From Paenibacillus barcinonensis (GTDB taxonomy: Bacteria > Bacillota > Bacilli > Paenibacillales > Paenibacillaceae), in NCBI RefSeq assembly GCF_003217495.1, contig NZ_QJSW01000017.1, positions 1 through 64,000 of the forward strand: a stretch of 64,000 bases of DNA, written 5' to 3'. Of the stretch, positions 15,514 to 23,671 are shown piece by piece. Under the pieces are notes generated by a model. That model was not told where the DNA came from. It searched no databases and saw only the letters and a program-made list of their open reading frames with translations. The position numbers and the translations under genes were made by a program. Each line of letters opens with the position of its first letter. Position 1 is the first letter of the stretch.

Positions 15514-17229
15514 TTACGCACCAAATTGCGCATAGTGCAAACGGCTGTAAATGCCGCCAGAAGCGAGCAGTTCCTCGTGACGTCCCTGCTCCGTGATGCC
15601 TTGCTCGGCCACGACCACAATGCGGTCTGCGTTTTTGATCGTCGCCAGCCTATGGGCAATGACAAGTGTGGTACGGCCCTCGGACAGCTCTGCAAGCGAT
15701 TGCTGAATCGCTGCTTCCGTCTCGGTATCGAGTGCAGAAGTGGCTTCATCCAGAATGAGAATTGGCGGATTTTTCAGGAACATGCGTGCAATCGACAAAC
15801 GCTGCTTCTGTCCGCCCGACAGCTTCACGCCGCGCTCCCCAATGAGCGTATCCAGCCCATCCGGCATCGACAGAATCAAAGATTCCATCTGAGCCCGACG
15901 AGCGGCCATCCAAATTTCTTCCTCCGAAGCATCCAGCTTCCCGTAGGCAATATTCTCTCGAATCGTACCATCGAACAGGAACACGTCCTGCTGCACGATC
16001 CCGATCTGGCTACGCAAGGAGTCCAGCGTCATATTCTGAATCTCCTGACCATCAATCGTGATGCGCCCTTCCAGCACATCATAGAATCGCGGCAGCAGAC
16101 TACATAACGTTGTTTTCCCCGCACCGGACGGACCAACGAGAGCCACCGTTTCCCCAGCACGGATACTCAGATCAATCCCTTGAAGCACAGGCTCCTGATC
16201 CGAATAACCGAAAGTCACCTGCTCATATTGAATATCTCCACGTAGATGGGATACCGCAACGGCGTTAGGACGGTCTTTGACGTCTGGCTCCATATCGAGC
16301 AGGTCCGTATAGCGTTTGAACCCTGCAATGCCTTTAGGATATGTCTCAATGACCGAATTGATCTTCTGAATTGGTGTCAGGAAAACGTTCGATAACATAA
16401 TAAAGGCGATGAATTCACCATAGGTCATACTGCCGTTAATGACAAACCATGTGCCACACACAAGCACAAACAACGATACCAGCTTCATCAGCACGTAACT
16501 GATCGAAGAGTTCCATGCCATAATCTTGTAAGCAATCAGCTTGGTTTGGCGGAAACGACCATTGTTTACAGCAAATTGTGCTTTTTCATGCTCTTCATTT
16601 GCGAAAGCCTGAACGACACGAATACCTGTAATATTGTTCTCAACACGAGCGTTGAAATCCGCAATATCCCCGAACATTCGACTGAAGGCCTTGGACATCT
16701 TATTACCGAAATACAAGGATAGATAGATGATGAGTGGCACAATGACAAACGTCAGAATCGCCAGATTCCCGTTAATGCTCATCATAATGCTGAATGCACC
16801 CACGAGTGTCATGATCGCAATAAATACATCCTCTGGACCATGATGGGCAATCTCTCCGATATCCATCAGATCATTGGTCATTCGAGATACGAGGTGCCCC
16901 GTCTTTGTATTGTCAAAATAACGGAAGGATAGCTTCTGCACATGGTTAAACAGATTTTTACGCATATCCGTCTCAATATTGATTCCAAGCTTGTGTCCCC
17001 AATAAGTAACAATATAGTTCAGAAACGCATTGAGCAGGTAAATGCCGAGCAGCACTACACACGCCCATAGAATCCAATCCCAGCGACCAGCAGGCAGCAG
17101 ATCATCCACAACCCGGTTCACCGCCAGTGGAAAAGCCAGCTCCAGCACAGCGACGAGAATCGCACAGGTGAAGTCCAGAATAAACAGTTTTTTATATGGC
17201 CTGTAATAGGCAAAGAAACGACGAAGCAT
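15514..17229 (-). CDS. ABC half-transporter, exporter type (TMD-NBD fusion)
   Basis: 571 residues: six transmembrane helices (about 1-310) and an ATPase domain with Walker A GPSGAGKTT, Q loop, LSGGQKQR signature, Walker B ILILDEATSALD and H-loop IAHR. This is the MsbA/LmrA layout; it would work as a homodimer because only one half is encoded. It lies 52 bp after two siderophore permease genes on the same strand, so iron-siderophore handling is plausible, either export or import in the manner of mycobacterial IrtAB. AAGGGGGAA precedes ATG 17229. Substrate unproven. Confidence 0.9.
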   Translation of the reverse strand: MLRRFFAYYRPYKKLFILDFTCAILVAVLELAFPLAVNRVVDDLLPAGRWDWILWACVVLLGIYLLNAFLNYIVTYWGHKLGINIETDMRKNLFNHVQKLSFRYFDNTKTGHLVSRMTNDLMDIGEIAHHGPEDVFIAIMTLVGAFSIMMSINGNLAILTFVIVPLIIYLSLYFGNKMSKAFSRMFGDIADFNARVENNITGIRVVQAFANEEHEKAQFAVNNGRFRQTKLIAYKIMAWNSSISYVLMKLVSLFVLVCGTWFVINGSMTYGEFIAFIMLSNVFLTPIQKINSVIETYPKGIAGFKRYTDLLDMEPDVKDRPNAVAVSHLRGDIQYEQVTFGYSDQEPVLQGIDLSIRAGETVALVGPSGAGKTTLCSLLPRFYDVLEGRITIDGQEIQNMTLDSLRSQIGIVQQDVFLFDGTIRENIAYGKLDASEEEIWMAARRAQMESLILSMPDGLDTLIGERGVKLSGGQKQRLSIARMFLKNPPILILDEATSALDTETEAAIQQSLAELSEGRTTLVIAHRLATIKNADRIVVVAEQGITEQGRHEELLASGGIYSRLHYAQFGA

Positions 17230-17250
17230 GAACCAAGTTCCCCCTTAAGG

Positions 17251-17280
17251 TAATCCTCCATCAGGATTGATGATTACCCT
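17251..17280 (-). other. Hairpin between permease and ABC exporter genes
   Basis: GGTAATC / GATTACC inverted repeat in the 52-bp gap inside the presumed operon, just upstream of the ribosome site of the exporter gene. No T tract, so read-through is expected; it may adjust expression of the last gene. Confidence 0.45.
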
Positions 17281-17281
17281 T

Positions 17282-18313
17282 TTATTTCGTCCTGCTTAAG
17301 AGATACAGGAAGTATGGAGCTCCCAGAATAGCTACTAGAATTCCGGCCGGAATTTCCGAAGGCTGCAGAATGACACGTCCAAGCGTATCCGCAACGAGAA
17401 CAAGCAAAGATCCGACAAGAGCGGAGGCAGGCAGCAAAAACTGATGTTTCGGCCCTACAAGCCGGCGTGCCAGGTGAGGCCCAATCAGACCAACAAAGCC
17501 GATTCCGCCGCTGACCGATACAGATGATGCCGCAAGACCAACCGCAATAGCAAGCAGGATCAGTCGTTCACGCTCTACGGAAGCACCGAGACCGCTTGCT
17601 GTCTGATCTCCAAGATTTAATACATTAAGCACACGCGCTTTGGTGAACACAAGCGGAACAAGCACAACAATAAAGGGCAGCAGGGCCATAACGAATTTCC
17701 AGTTGGAACCCCAGATGCTGCCCGCCAGCCAGGTGGCTACGAACTGATATTTCTCCGGGCTAAGTCGCAGTGTCAGTACAATCATGGCCGAGCTGATCCC
17801 TGCCGCAATACCGATCCCCGTCAGCAGCATACGTGTAGGCATAATGCCCTCCCCTTTTTTGTAGGAAAGCACGTAGATCAAAAATGCCGCAAAGCCCGAA
17901 CCAATCAGAGCAAGAATAGGAAGCAGAAAGACCGGAGCAGCTGTTGTTGTCGGGAAAAAGGAAACAAACAGCATAACGGCCAGTCCCGCACCTGCGTTGA
18001 TACCAAGAATCCCCGGATCAGCAAGCGCGTTGCGCGATACTCCTTGCAAAATACAACCGGACAAAGCCAGCCCTGCACCAATCAGCACCGAAATCACGAT
18101 ACGCGGCAAACGAAATTCGAACAGAATCAGCTCCTGCTTCGCTGTACCACTCCCAAACAGCGTTCGCAGCACCTCAAGTGGCGAAAGCTTGGTAAAACCG
18201 GTATTCATGCTGATAATAAAAGCCGTAATAATCAACAGGCCAAGCACAATAAGAACAATCATGCTTTTGGTTCTCTTTTTGCGTTCTGCACCAACTATCG
18301 TTGAGGAACCCAT
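17282..18313 (-). CDS. Iron-siderophore ABC permease (FecCD family, second subunit)
   Basis: 343 residues, about 9-10 transmembrane helices. Family signatures are clear: RLPRIVISVLIGAGLALSGC, LQGVSRNALADPGILGINAG, GGIGFVGLIGPHLARRLVG and the C-terminal LPASALVGSLLVLVADTLGR with PAGILVAILGAPYFLYLL. It resembles Bacillus YfhA. Its ATG overlaps the TAA of the upstream permease (TAATG), implying translational coupling and a heterodimeric channel. No substrate-binding protein or FecE-type ATPase lies here; in Bacillus one ATPase (YusV) serves several such permeases. Confidence 0.93.
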   Translation of the reverse strand: MGSSTIVGAERKKRTKSMIVLIVLGLLIITAFIISMNTGFTKLSPLEVLRTLFGSGTAKQELILFEFRLPRIVISVLIGAGLALSGCILQGVSRNALADPGILGINAGAGLAVMLFVSFFPTTTAAPVFLLPILALIGSGFAAFLIYVLSYKKGEGIMPTRMLLTGIGIAAGISSAMIVLTLRLSPEKYQFVATWLAGSIWGSNWKFVMALLPFIVVLVPLVFTKARVLNVLNLGDQTASGLGASVERERLILLAIAVGLAASSVSVSGGIGFVGLIGPHLARRLVGPKHQFLLPASALVGSLLVLVADTLGRVILQPSEIPAGILVAILGAPYFLYLLSRTK

Positions 18314-19374
18314 TACAGCGTCCTCCTTTCTTTCCGCGCCAGATACAGGAAGAAGGGTACCCCGATCAGGGCAACCAGTGCGCCAATCGGCGTCTCGTAA
18401 GGCGGGTTAATCATACGTGCTGCCAGATCCGAGAATACGAGCAACAGACTGCCCATGACGGCAGAACAAGGAATAATCCAGCGATAATCTACCCCGACGA
18501 GCTTACGCGTGAGGTGGGGAATGATCAGACCCACAAAACCAACCGCACCCACTACCGATACAGCGGTGCCGGCCAGAATAAGCACAACGATCAGACCCAG
18601 CAGCTTGATCAGGCCCGTGCGTTGTCCCAATCCAACAGCGATGTCTTCACCCAGACTAAGCAATGTGATCGAACGTGAGATGATCAAAGCAACGATCAGT
18701 GCTCCAAGCACCCATGGGAACATCACTTCAAGATGTGACCATTTGGTTCCCGCTACACCTCCGGCAGTCCAGAAGGCCAGATCTTGTCCAATGCGGAAGT
18801 AAAGTGCAATGCCTTCACTTAGCGCAGATAGCATGGCCGATACCGCTGCACCAGCCAGCACCAGACGAAGCGGCGTCAAGCCTGAGCGAGAGGCTGCACC
18901 GAAGCCATATACAAGCAGCACGCCAAGCCCTGCGCCGAGGAATGAATACATAATGATGTACATATATGGCATGCCAGGGAAAAAGGCAAAACAAATCGCC
19001 AGTGCAAATCCAGCGCCAGCGTTCAGCCCGAGCAATCCCGAATCTGCGAGTGGATTACGAGTCATGCCCTGCATAATGGCCCCTGCAACAGCAAAGCAAG
19101 CCCCCACCATTGCTCCACCAAGCACACGCGGTAGCCGAATTTCCCATATGATCTGATGAGGAGTCAGGTCTGGATTAAAATTAAACACGGCCTTCCACAC
19201 CACACCAAGCTGTATGTCTGCAGCTCCGAATGAAATGGACAGGGCCATTCCCAGAGCAAGCAGCAAAATACCACCGGTGAGAATGAGCGTAGCTGCCCAT
19301 GGGCGTGTGTGAATTTTGGCTGTCGTTGACTCCGTATTCGAATCGGAATGCACAGATGAATAGTTGGAACTCAT
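18313..19374 (-). CDS. Iron-siderophore ABC permease (FecCD family, first subunit)
   Basis: 353 residues; a 25-residue polar N terminus then 9-10 helices. Diagnostic segments are IRLPRVLGGAMVGACFAVAG, MQGMTRNPLADSGLLGLNAG, VGAVGFVGLIIPHLTRKLVG and PIGALVALIGVPFFLYLARK. It resembles Bacillus YfiZ and pairs with the next gene. A Fur box about 80 bp upstream indicates induction under iron starvation. First gene of the cluster, with AGGTGGG before ATG 19374. Confidence 0.93.
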   Translation of the reverse strand: MSSNYSSVHSDSNTESTTAKIHTRPWAATLILTGGILLLALGMALSISFGAADIQLGVVWKAVFNFNPDLTPHQIIWEIRLPRVLGGAMVGACFAVAGAIMQGMTRNPLADSGLLGLNAGAGFALAICFAFFPGMPYMYIIMYSFLGAGLGVLLVYGFGAASRSGLTPLRLVLAGAAVSAMLSALSEGIALYFRIGQDLAFWTAGGVAGTKWSHLEVMFPWVLGALIVALIISRSITLLSLGEDIAVGLGQRTGLIKLLGLIVVLILAGTAVSVVGAVGFVGLIIPHLTRKLVGVDYRWIIPCSAVMGSLLLVFSDLAARMINPPYETPIGALVALIGVPFFLYLARKERRTL

Positions 19375-19454
19375 GCCTGCCCACCTGTGTTATGAATGAA
19401 GCCTGTGAACGATATGTACATAACAATCACCTCTCTAATAATGCTACTTCTTAT

Positions 19455-19469
19455 TGATATTGATTCTCA
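19455..19469 (-). promoter_or_regulatory. Fur box
   Basis: TGATATTGATTCTCA matches the 7-1-7 Fur consensus TGATAATnATTATCA at all but two positions and sits upstream of the permease pair. Confidence 0.75.
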
Positions 19470-19565
19470 TTCCCATATAACATTGTAAGTCAAACGTTCC
19501 ACTCTGACAATGGACAAAACGGACAATTTTCTTGCAGATATGAATATTTCCACATTTTTATGCAC

Positions 19566-19608
19566 ACAAAAAGGCCATACCGAGCTTTCATGCTCTGTGC
19601 GGCCTTCC
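19566..19608 (-). terminator. Terminator of the GDPD gene
   Basis: AAGGCC / GGCCTT outer stem with an AGAGC/GCTC inner stem, followed by TTTTTGTG on the minus strand. Confidence 0.7.
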
Positions 19609-19644
19609 TCTTTATACGCTTTTCAAATCTGCTTCTGTCCTCCG

Positions 19645-20382
19645 TTAGCGAGTCTTCGCAGCCATCTGTGATACGAGTACATCTGGCAAATCCGTGATGA
19701 TCCCCTGTACTCCCATGTCCATCATTCTTTGCATCTCGGCAGGATCATTGACGGTGAACGGGTAGGTGACGATCCCCTTCGCAAGCGCAGCCGATACATC
19801 CTCTTTCTCCGCAGCCAGCTTGTAGGGATGGAGGCCCGTCGCTTCCAGCTTGGCGGCATAATCATAAGGACGATACAGCTTTTCCATGTACAAAAGAGCT
19901 GTACGAATTTCCGGCGCAAGGCGCTTGCATTTCACAAGCGAGGCATGATTGAAGCTGGACAGCACAACCTGTTGCTCCAGCTTCCACTCCCGAGTGGCCT
20001 GAATGACCCTTTCCTCCATCCCCTTGTATGGCACGACGCCGTTTTTCAATTCCAGATTAAGCAGGATTCTCTTGCCCTGCACCAGATTAAACAGCATGTC
20101 CAGCGAAGGTATGGATTCACCTGCAAAATCGGAGTGAAACCATGATCCCGCATCGAGTGTTCGCAATGCATCATATGTGTAATCCTTAACCCAGCCTGAA
20201 GCCCCTGCTGTTCGCTGTAAAGTCTCATCATGGATCAGCATCAATCGACCATCTGCTGACAACTGTACATCTGTCTCAATGCCCGTTGCACCAAGTTCCA
20301 ATGCACGCTCAAAAGCCTTCATCGTGTTCTCCGGGCACACAGCAGATGCACCTCGGTGGGCAATGATCTCGATTTTAGTCAT
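19645..20382 (-). CDS. Glycerophosphodiester phosphodiesterase
   Basis: 245 residues. Hydrolyses glycerophosphodiesters to glycerol 3-phosphate and an alcohol. The GDPD TIM-barrel motifs are intact: IIAHRGASAVCPENTMKAFE, GATGIETDVQLSADG and LMLIHDETLQRT (catalytic His/Glu/Asp and metal ligands), then LNLELKNG and VTYPFTVNDPAEM near the C terminus. No signal peptide, so cytosolic, like Bacillus YqiK-type enzymes. GGGAGGG before ATG 20382 is preferred over ATG 20424. Monocistronic. Confidence 0.92.
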   Translation of the reverse strand: MTKIEIIAHRGASAVCPENTMKAFERALELGATGIETDVQLSADGRLMLIHDETLQRTAGASGWVKDYTYDALRTLDAGSWFHSDFAGESIPSLDMLFNLVQGKRILLNLELKNGVVPYKGMEERVIQATREWKLEQQVVLSSFNHASLVKCKRLAPEIRTALLYMEKLYRPYDYAAKLEATGLHPYKLAAEKEDVSAALAKGIVTYPFTVNDPAEMQRMMDMGVQGIITDLPDVLVSQMAAKTR

Positions 20383-20611
20383 ACAATCCCTCCCTGCATT
20401 CAAAGTGAATTCTATGAATCCCACTATATCTTTAGTTTGTTATACCCGTATTAAGAGAACATTTAATTGTGTACTGTCTGATGTTCAAGCGTATGTTACA
20501 GCAGGATTTAACGGGCTGGGGATTCACTCATTTTTGCGAACTCAATCTGAAAACCAACATAATATAATATCAGTCGTAGACAACTGCACTCCGCTGTAAG
20601 GAGGTTGCCCT

Positions 20612-20956
20612 TTGAAACCACTAACCAGGAAGCATTCGGGATCTGCCAGAACTCTCTCCCCTCCGAAGCCTTCATCGCGCCATTCAGTAAAAAACAGATC
20701 GGGACCAAGGCCCAAACATAACCCGCTCGGGCACTCAGGATCACGACAAGTCAGTCCGCAAGCTTCCGTTCGAGGACTCGCTATACCTGACAGAACAAGT
20801 AATCAGTCCTCTGTCGTCGGTCCTAAACAAAATACGCTTGATCAGTTGGCCCTTGTTGCAGCCATTCTTGCACTGATTGCTTCAGCTATTGGACTATACA
20901 TTGCCTGGAAAACACTGATTTTGCCTAGCAGTGGTACTACCGAAATTACGGTATAA
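20612..20956 (+). CDS. Basic tail-anchored small protein
   Basis: 114 residues. The first 75 are very basic, Ser/Pro-rich and without predicted fold (KHSGSARTLSPPKPSSRHSV); a C-terminal transmembrane helix follows (LALVAAILALIASAIGLYIA). AAGGAGG at 20598-20604 fixes the TTG start. The layout suggests a membrane protein with a disordered basic domain, perhaps binding nucleic acid or acidic polymers. No family recognised. A terminator follows. Confidence 0.65.
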   Translation: MKPLTRKHSGSARTLSPPKPSSRHSVKNRSGPRPKHNPLGHSGSRQVSPQASVRGLAIPDRTSNQSSVVGPKQNTLDQLALVAAILALIASAIGLYIAWKTLILPSSGTTEITV

Positions 20957-20995
20957 CCCGATTCTGTCTCGTCAAGGGCAGCCGGGTTTTTTTTC
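20955..20995 (+). terminator. Terminator after the small basic gene
   Basis: AACCCG / CGGGTT stem with inner TTCTG/GGCAG pairing, followed by eight T. Confidence 0.8.
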
Positions 20996-21001
20996 TAAAA
21001 A

Positions 21002-21043
21002 GCAAAAAAACCGTTCCCCGGAAACGCCGGCAGCCACCGGCGT
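21002..21043 (-). terminator. Double hairpin terminator of the YjcZ-like gene
   Basis: On the minus strand ACGCCGG / CCGGCGT is followed at once by a small GTTTCC / GGAAC hairpin and then seven T. Confidence 0.65.
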
Positions 21044-21112
21044 CTCTTTGGAAAGGCCATATTCTCGGGCGCTGCTCCCAGGCAGCCCTCATCCGTCAAG
21101 GAATGGTCTGTA

Positions 21113-21241
21113 TTACAGTACGAACGTGCGGGAGATAATGACCAGCAGGATAAACAATACCAGAATAGCGCCTGTAGATGTCCATGCTCCACCGCCGAAG
21201 CCTCCGCAGTACCCGTAACCTACACCTTTGAGTTCGCTCAT
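21113..21241 (-). CDS. YjcZ-like sporulation microprotein, copy 1
   Basis: 42 residues: a Gly/Tyr-rich start (MSELKGVGYGYCGGFGGGAW), then TSTGAILVLFILLVIISRTF as a single transmembrane helix. This is the YjcZ/YhaL-type layout of tiny spore-associated membrane proteins in Bacillaceae. GGGGAG lies nine bases before ATG 21241. It shares the AWTST-x-AILVLFILLVII core with a paralogue at 35052-35171. Confidence 0.82.
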   Translation of the reverse strand: MSELKGVGYGYCGGFGGGAWTSTGAILVLFILLVIISRTFVL

Positions 21242-21363
21242 GAGTGACACTCCCCTCTTCATCAAAGTACACTATAGACTATGTCCGCAAGCGCTTTTTG
21301 ATTGGGCAGATGGAGAAGTTTTTATCTGGGAGCAGCGGATTAAACATTTATGTCTTGTGTAAT

Positions 21364-21948
21364 TTATTTTTCGCTCAACTGAGACCATTTCTGAGTTAAC
21401 TCTTTGGGAGTGTAGCCGGCCATCTGCACAAGCAGTTCAGCCGGATCGGACTCCAGACTCCACAGACTGAGATGCGAAGTGTTGGAGAAACCTTCATGCA
21501 CGCTGTGCTCGACCATTTTCATCAGTGGTCCATAATATCCGTTAACGTTCAGAAGACCAACCGGCTTGCGATGGATTCCGATTTGTGCCCAGCAAAGCAC
21601 CTCGAACAATTCTTCAAACGTGCCCATACCTCCCGGCAGGGCGATAAAACCGTCGGACAGCTGTGCCATCGTCGCTTTTCGTTCATGCATCGTTCCTACC
21701 TCAATCAGTTGAGTAAGCCCGCTATGGACGACCTCGCCTCTGAACAAACCTGTAGGCATAACACCAATCACTTCTCCACCTGCCGCAAGAGCAGCATCCG
21801 CCACGGCACCCATCAGTCCCATGCAAGAGCCGCCATAGACGAGTTCGTATCCGCTGTCAGCAATCTGTTTCCCCAGCCTTGCAGCCTGCTCGATATAATC
21901 AGGGTCATTTCCCGGGTTAGAACCTGCAAAAACACATATCCGTTTCAC
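21364..21948 (-). CDS. LOG family protein (TIGR00730)
   Basis: 194 residues, cytosolic Rossmann-like fold. Members cleave nucleoside 5'-monophosphates, including cytokinin ribotides, to base and ribose 5-phosphate. Visible motifs: [33 protein letters not shown] and the catalytic [12 protein letters not shown]. It is close to Bacillus YvdD. Start is GTG 21948 with AAGGAGT about ten bases upstream. Whether the natural substrate is a cytokinin or AMP is not readable. Confidence 0.92.
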   Translation of the reverse strand: MKRICVFAGSNPGNDPDYIEQAARLGKQIADSGYELVYGGSCMGLMGAVADAALAAGGEVIGVMPTGLFRGEVVHSGLTQLIEVGTMHERKATMAQLSDGFIALPGGMGTFEELFEVLCWAQIGIHRKPVGLLNVNGYYGPLMKMVEHSVHEGFSNTSHLSLWSLESDPAELLVQMAGYTPKELTQKWSQLSEK

Positions 21949-21977
21949 TCGGTTTCACTCCTTTTTATGATCAATCC

Positions 21978-22018
21978 AAGTTGAACCCAAGAGATGGTGC
22001 GATTGATACGTTCAACTT
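21978..22018. repeat. 41-bp inverted repeat with AAGTTGAA ends
   Basis: AAGTTGAAC (21978-21986) and GTTCAACTT (22010-22018) form a perfect 9-bp inverted repeat in the upstream region of the LOG gene. The ends match those of the large palindromic element at 52076-52287 for eight bases, so it may be an internally deleted relative. Confidence 0.45.
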
Positions 22019-22156
22019 TTATATCTCCTTAGTATATATCACAAATGTCATTGCTATGTTACAAGACATTAACCGAACATTGATGTGAGGCAGCGGCATA
22101 CAATCCATAACACTCCAACGACTGCACACGTCCAAGCCTGCTTTTCCTGTAAAAAA

Positions 22157-22193
22157 ACAAAAAAATACCCGACCGTTTGCAGCCGGCCGGGTT
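22157..22193 (-). terminator. Terminator after the 22303-22722 gene
   Basis: AACCCGGCCG / CGGTCGGGT hairpin with TTTTTTTG on the minus strand, about 110 nt after the stop. Confidence 0.7.
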
Positions 22194-22302
22194 CAAAACC
22201 ATACACATTAATTTTAGAAGGGGTTGTTATTACCTACTATAAGCTTCAAACGTTAATGCCATATGATCGCAGTATGAAATAAATATTAAATTTCAATCCG
22301 AA

Positions 22303-22722
22303 CTATCGTATGCCACGGCGTGAACGCACCACAAACATATGCTTGTCCTTGCGAAGCAAGCGTCCATCCTCCAGTTCAACCTGATCCTCATCATGCCTTA
22401 CAATCGTTGTGCATAACGCTACAATTTTGGCACGCCGCCAGATCATGATCTGTGACTTGAAATAAATTGCATTCTCAAACTGGATTGCCTTTTTCATGAC
22501 ATACCCGATCTTATGCACTTCAGAGCGTGCCTTCTTCAGAGGCAAACTTTCTTCAGGAAGAGGTCTGATCATTGCAATATTGTCGAACGATACCTTGATC
22601 CGTTTCGGTCCGATTCGAACACATTCCGCTTCTTCATCCCACTCCATCAGCGTTCCCTTCAGAGGCTCGCGAATTCCTGTTGCCCGATATACTGCTACTT
22701 TTCGTCCAATCCAATGTCGCAA
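22303..22722 (-). CDS. Conserved hypothetical basic protein
   Basis: About 139 residues, soluble and basic, with beta-rich segments (RKVAVYRATGIREPLKGTLM, VRIGPKRIKVSFDNIAMI, VELEDGRLLRKDKHMFVVRS) that hint at an Sm/KOW-like barrel; this is a guess. TGGAGG eight bases before TTG 22722 favours that start; GTG 22737 would give 144 residues but lacks a site. It begins about 20 bp after the ung stop and is likely cotranscribed with ung. Confidence 0.65.
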   Translation of the reverse strand: MRHWIGRKVAVYRATGIREPLKGTLMEWDEEAECVRIGPKRIKVSFDNIAMIRPLPEESLPLKKARSEVHKIGYVMKKAIQFENAIYFKSQIMIWRRAKIVALCTTIVRHDEDQVELEDGRLLRKDKHMFVVRSRRGIR

Positions 22723-22742
22723 TGTGCTCGCCTCCACTCTAT

Positions 22743-23411
22743 CTAGTTTTCAGGTATTGTCCAATCGATCGGTTTAATACCTTGGGAGACGAGAAATTCA
22801 TTGGCTTTGGAAAAAGGCCTGCTGCCCAGAAAACCGCGATGTGCCGCCAGCGGACTCGGATGTGTCGATTCCAGAACCAGATGCTTGTCTCTATTAATAA
22901 AAGCACCCTTCTTCTGCGCATGACTTCCCCAGAGCATGTACACCATAGGCTCCGTACGTTCATTCAGCTCCCGAATGACCGCATCCGTGAACGTCTGCCA
23001 ACCGAGCGCCTGGTGTGAGTTAGGCTGTCCTTCCCGAACCGTCAGCACCGCATTGAGCAGCAGCACACCTTGCTCTGCCCAATGAATAAGTGAACCATGC
23101 CGAGGAACAGGCACCCCTAGATCATTCTGAAGTTCCTTGTATATATTTTTTAATGAAGGCGGAACGCGCACCCCCGGTCTGACCGAAAAGCTTAGTCCGT
23201 GCGCCTGACCCGCACCATGATAAGGATCCTGACCAATGATTACAGCTTTGACCTTGTGATACGGAGTCAGCTTCAAAGCCGAGAACAAATCCTCCTTAGG
23301 TGGATAAACGGTCTGTGTTTTATACTCGGCAGCAAGTGCATAACGGATGTTGTTAAAGTAGTCAGCCTGCGTCTCCTGCTGCAGCACCTCATCCCAATCA
23401 TTCCCAAACAT
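22743..23411 (-). CDS. ung: Uracil-DNA glycosylase
   Basis: 222 residues, family 1 UDG removing uracil from DNA in base excision repair. The active-site segments are exact: VIIGQDPYHGAGQAHGLSFS (water-activating Asp), LLLNAVLTVREGQPNSH, and the minor-groove loop LESTHPSPLAAHRGFLGSRP. The length is standard. Upstream of the hypothetical gene at 22303-22722. Confidence 0.97.
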   Translation of the reverse strand: MFGNDWDEVLQQETQADYFNNIRYALAAEYKTQTVYPPKEDLFSALKLTPYHKVKAVIIGQDPYHGAGQAHGLSFSVRPGVRVPPSLKNIYKELQNDLGVPVPRHGSLIHWAEQGVLLLNAVLTVREGQPNSHQALGWQTFTDAVIRELNERTEPMVYMLWGSHAQKKGAFINRDKHLVLESTHPSPLAAHRGFLGSRPFSKANEFLVSQGIKPIDWTIPEN

Positions 23412-23577
23412 ATTGTATAGACTCCCTTCCCCTGATGAATGTATACCCGTACAGCCCGTCTGAATGGGCTCTTCACTGCAAGAACCGACTGTTCTGCGGC
23501 TCGTAGACTATCCATCATTTTAACATAACCGCGGACGTCAGACCAATAGTGGGGCTTGAGGAATGTGAACACCCAAA

Positions 23578-23611
23578 AGGGCGAAACAGTCATGTAGACT
23601 GCCCCGCCCTT
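23578..23611 (-). terminator. Probable terminator of the MalY/PatB gene
   Basis: AAGGGCG / CGCCCTT outer and CAGTC / GACTG inner stems form a strong hairpin about 60 nt after the stop; only TTTT follows. Confidence 0.65.
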
Positions 23612-23671
23612 GATGCTTATTCGTTATACTTTTTCAAAAAATCTATATGGTAAGGGATACGTTCTGCTTTA

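Noticed and set aside
23273-23593. 106-codon minus-strand frame upstream of ung
   Set aside because: It runs through the terminator hairpin of the MalY/PatB gene and overlaps the 5' part of ung in another frame.
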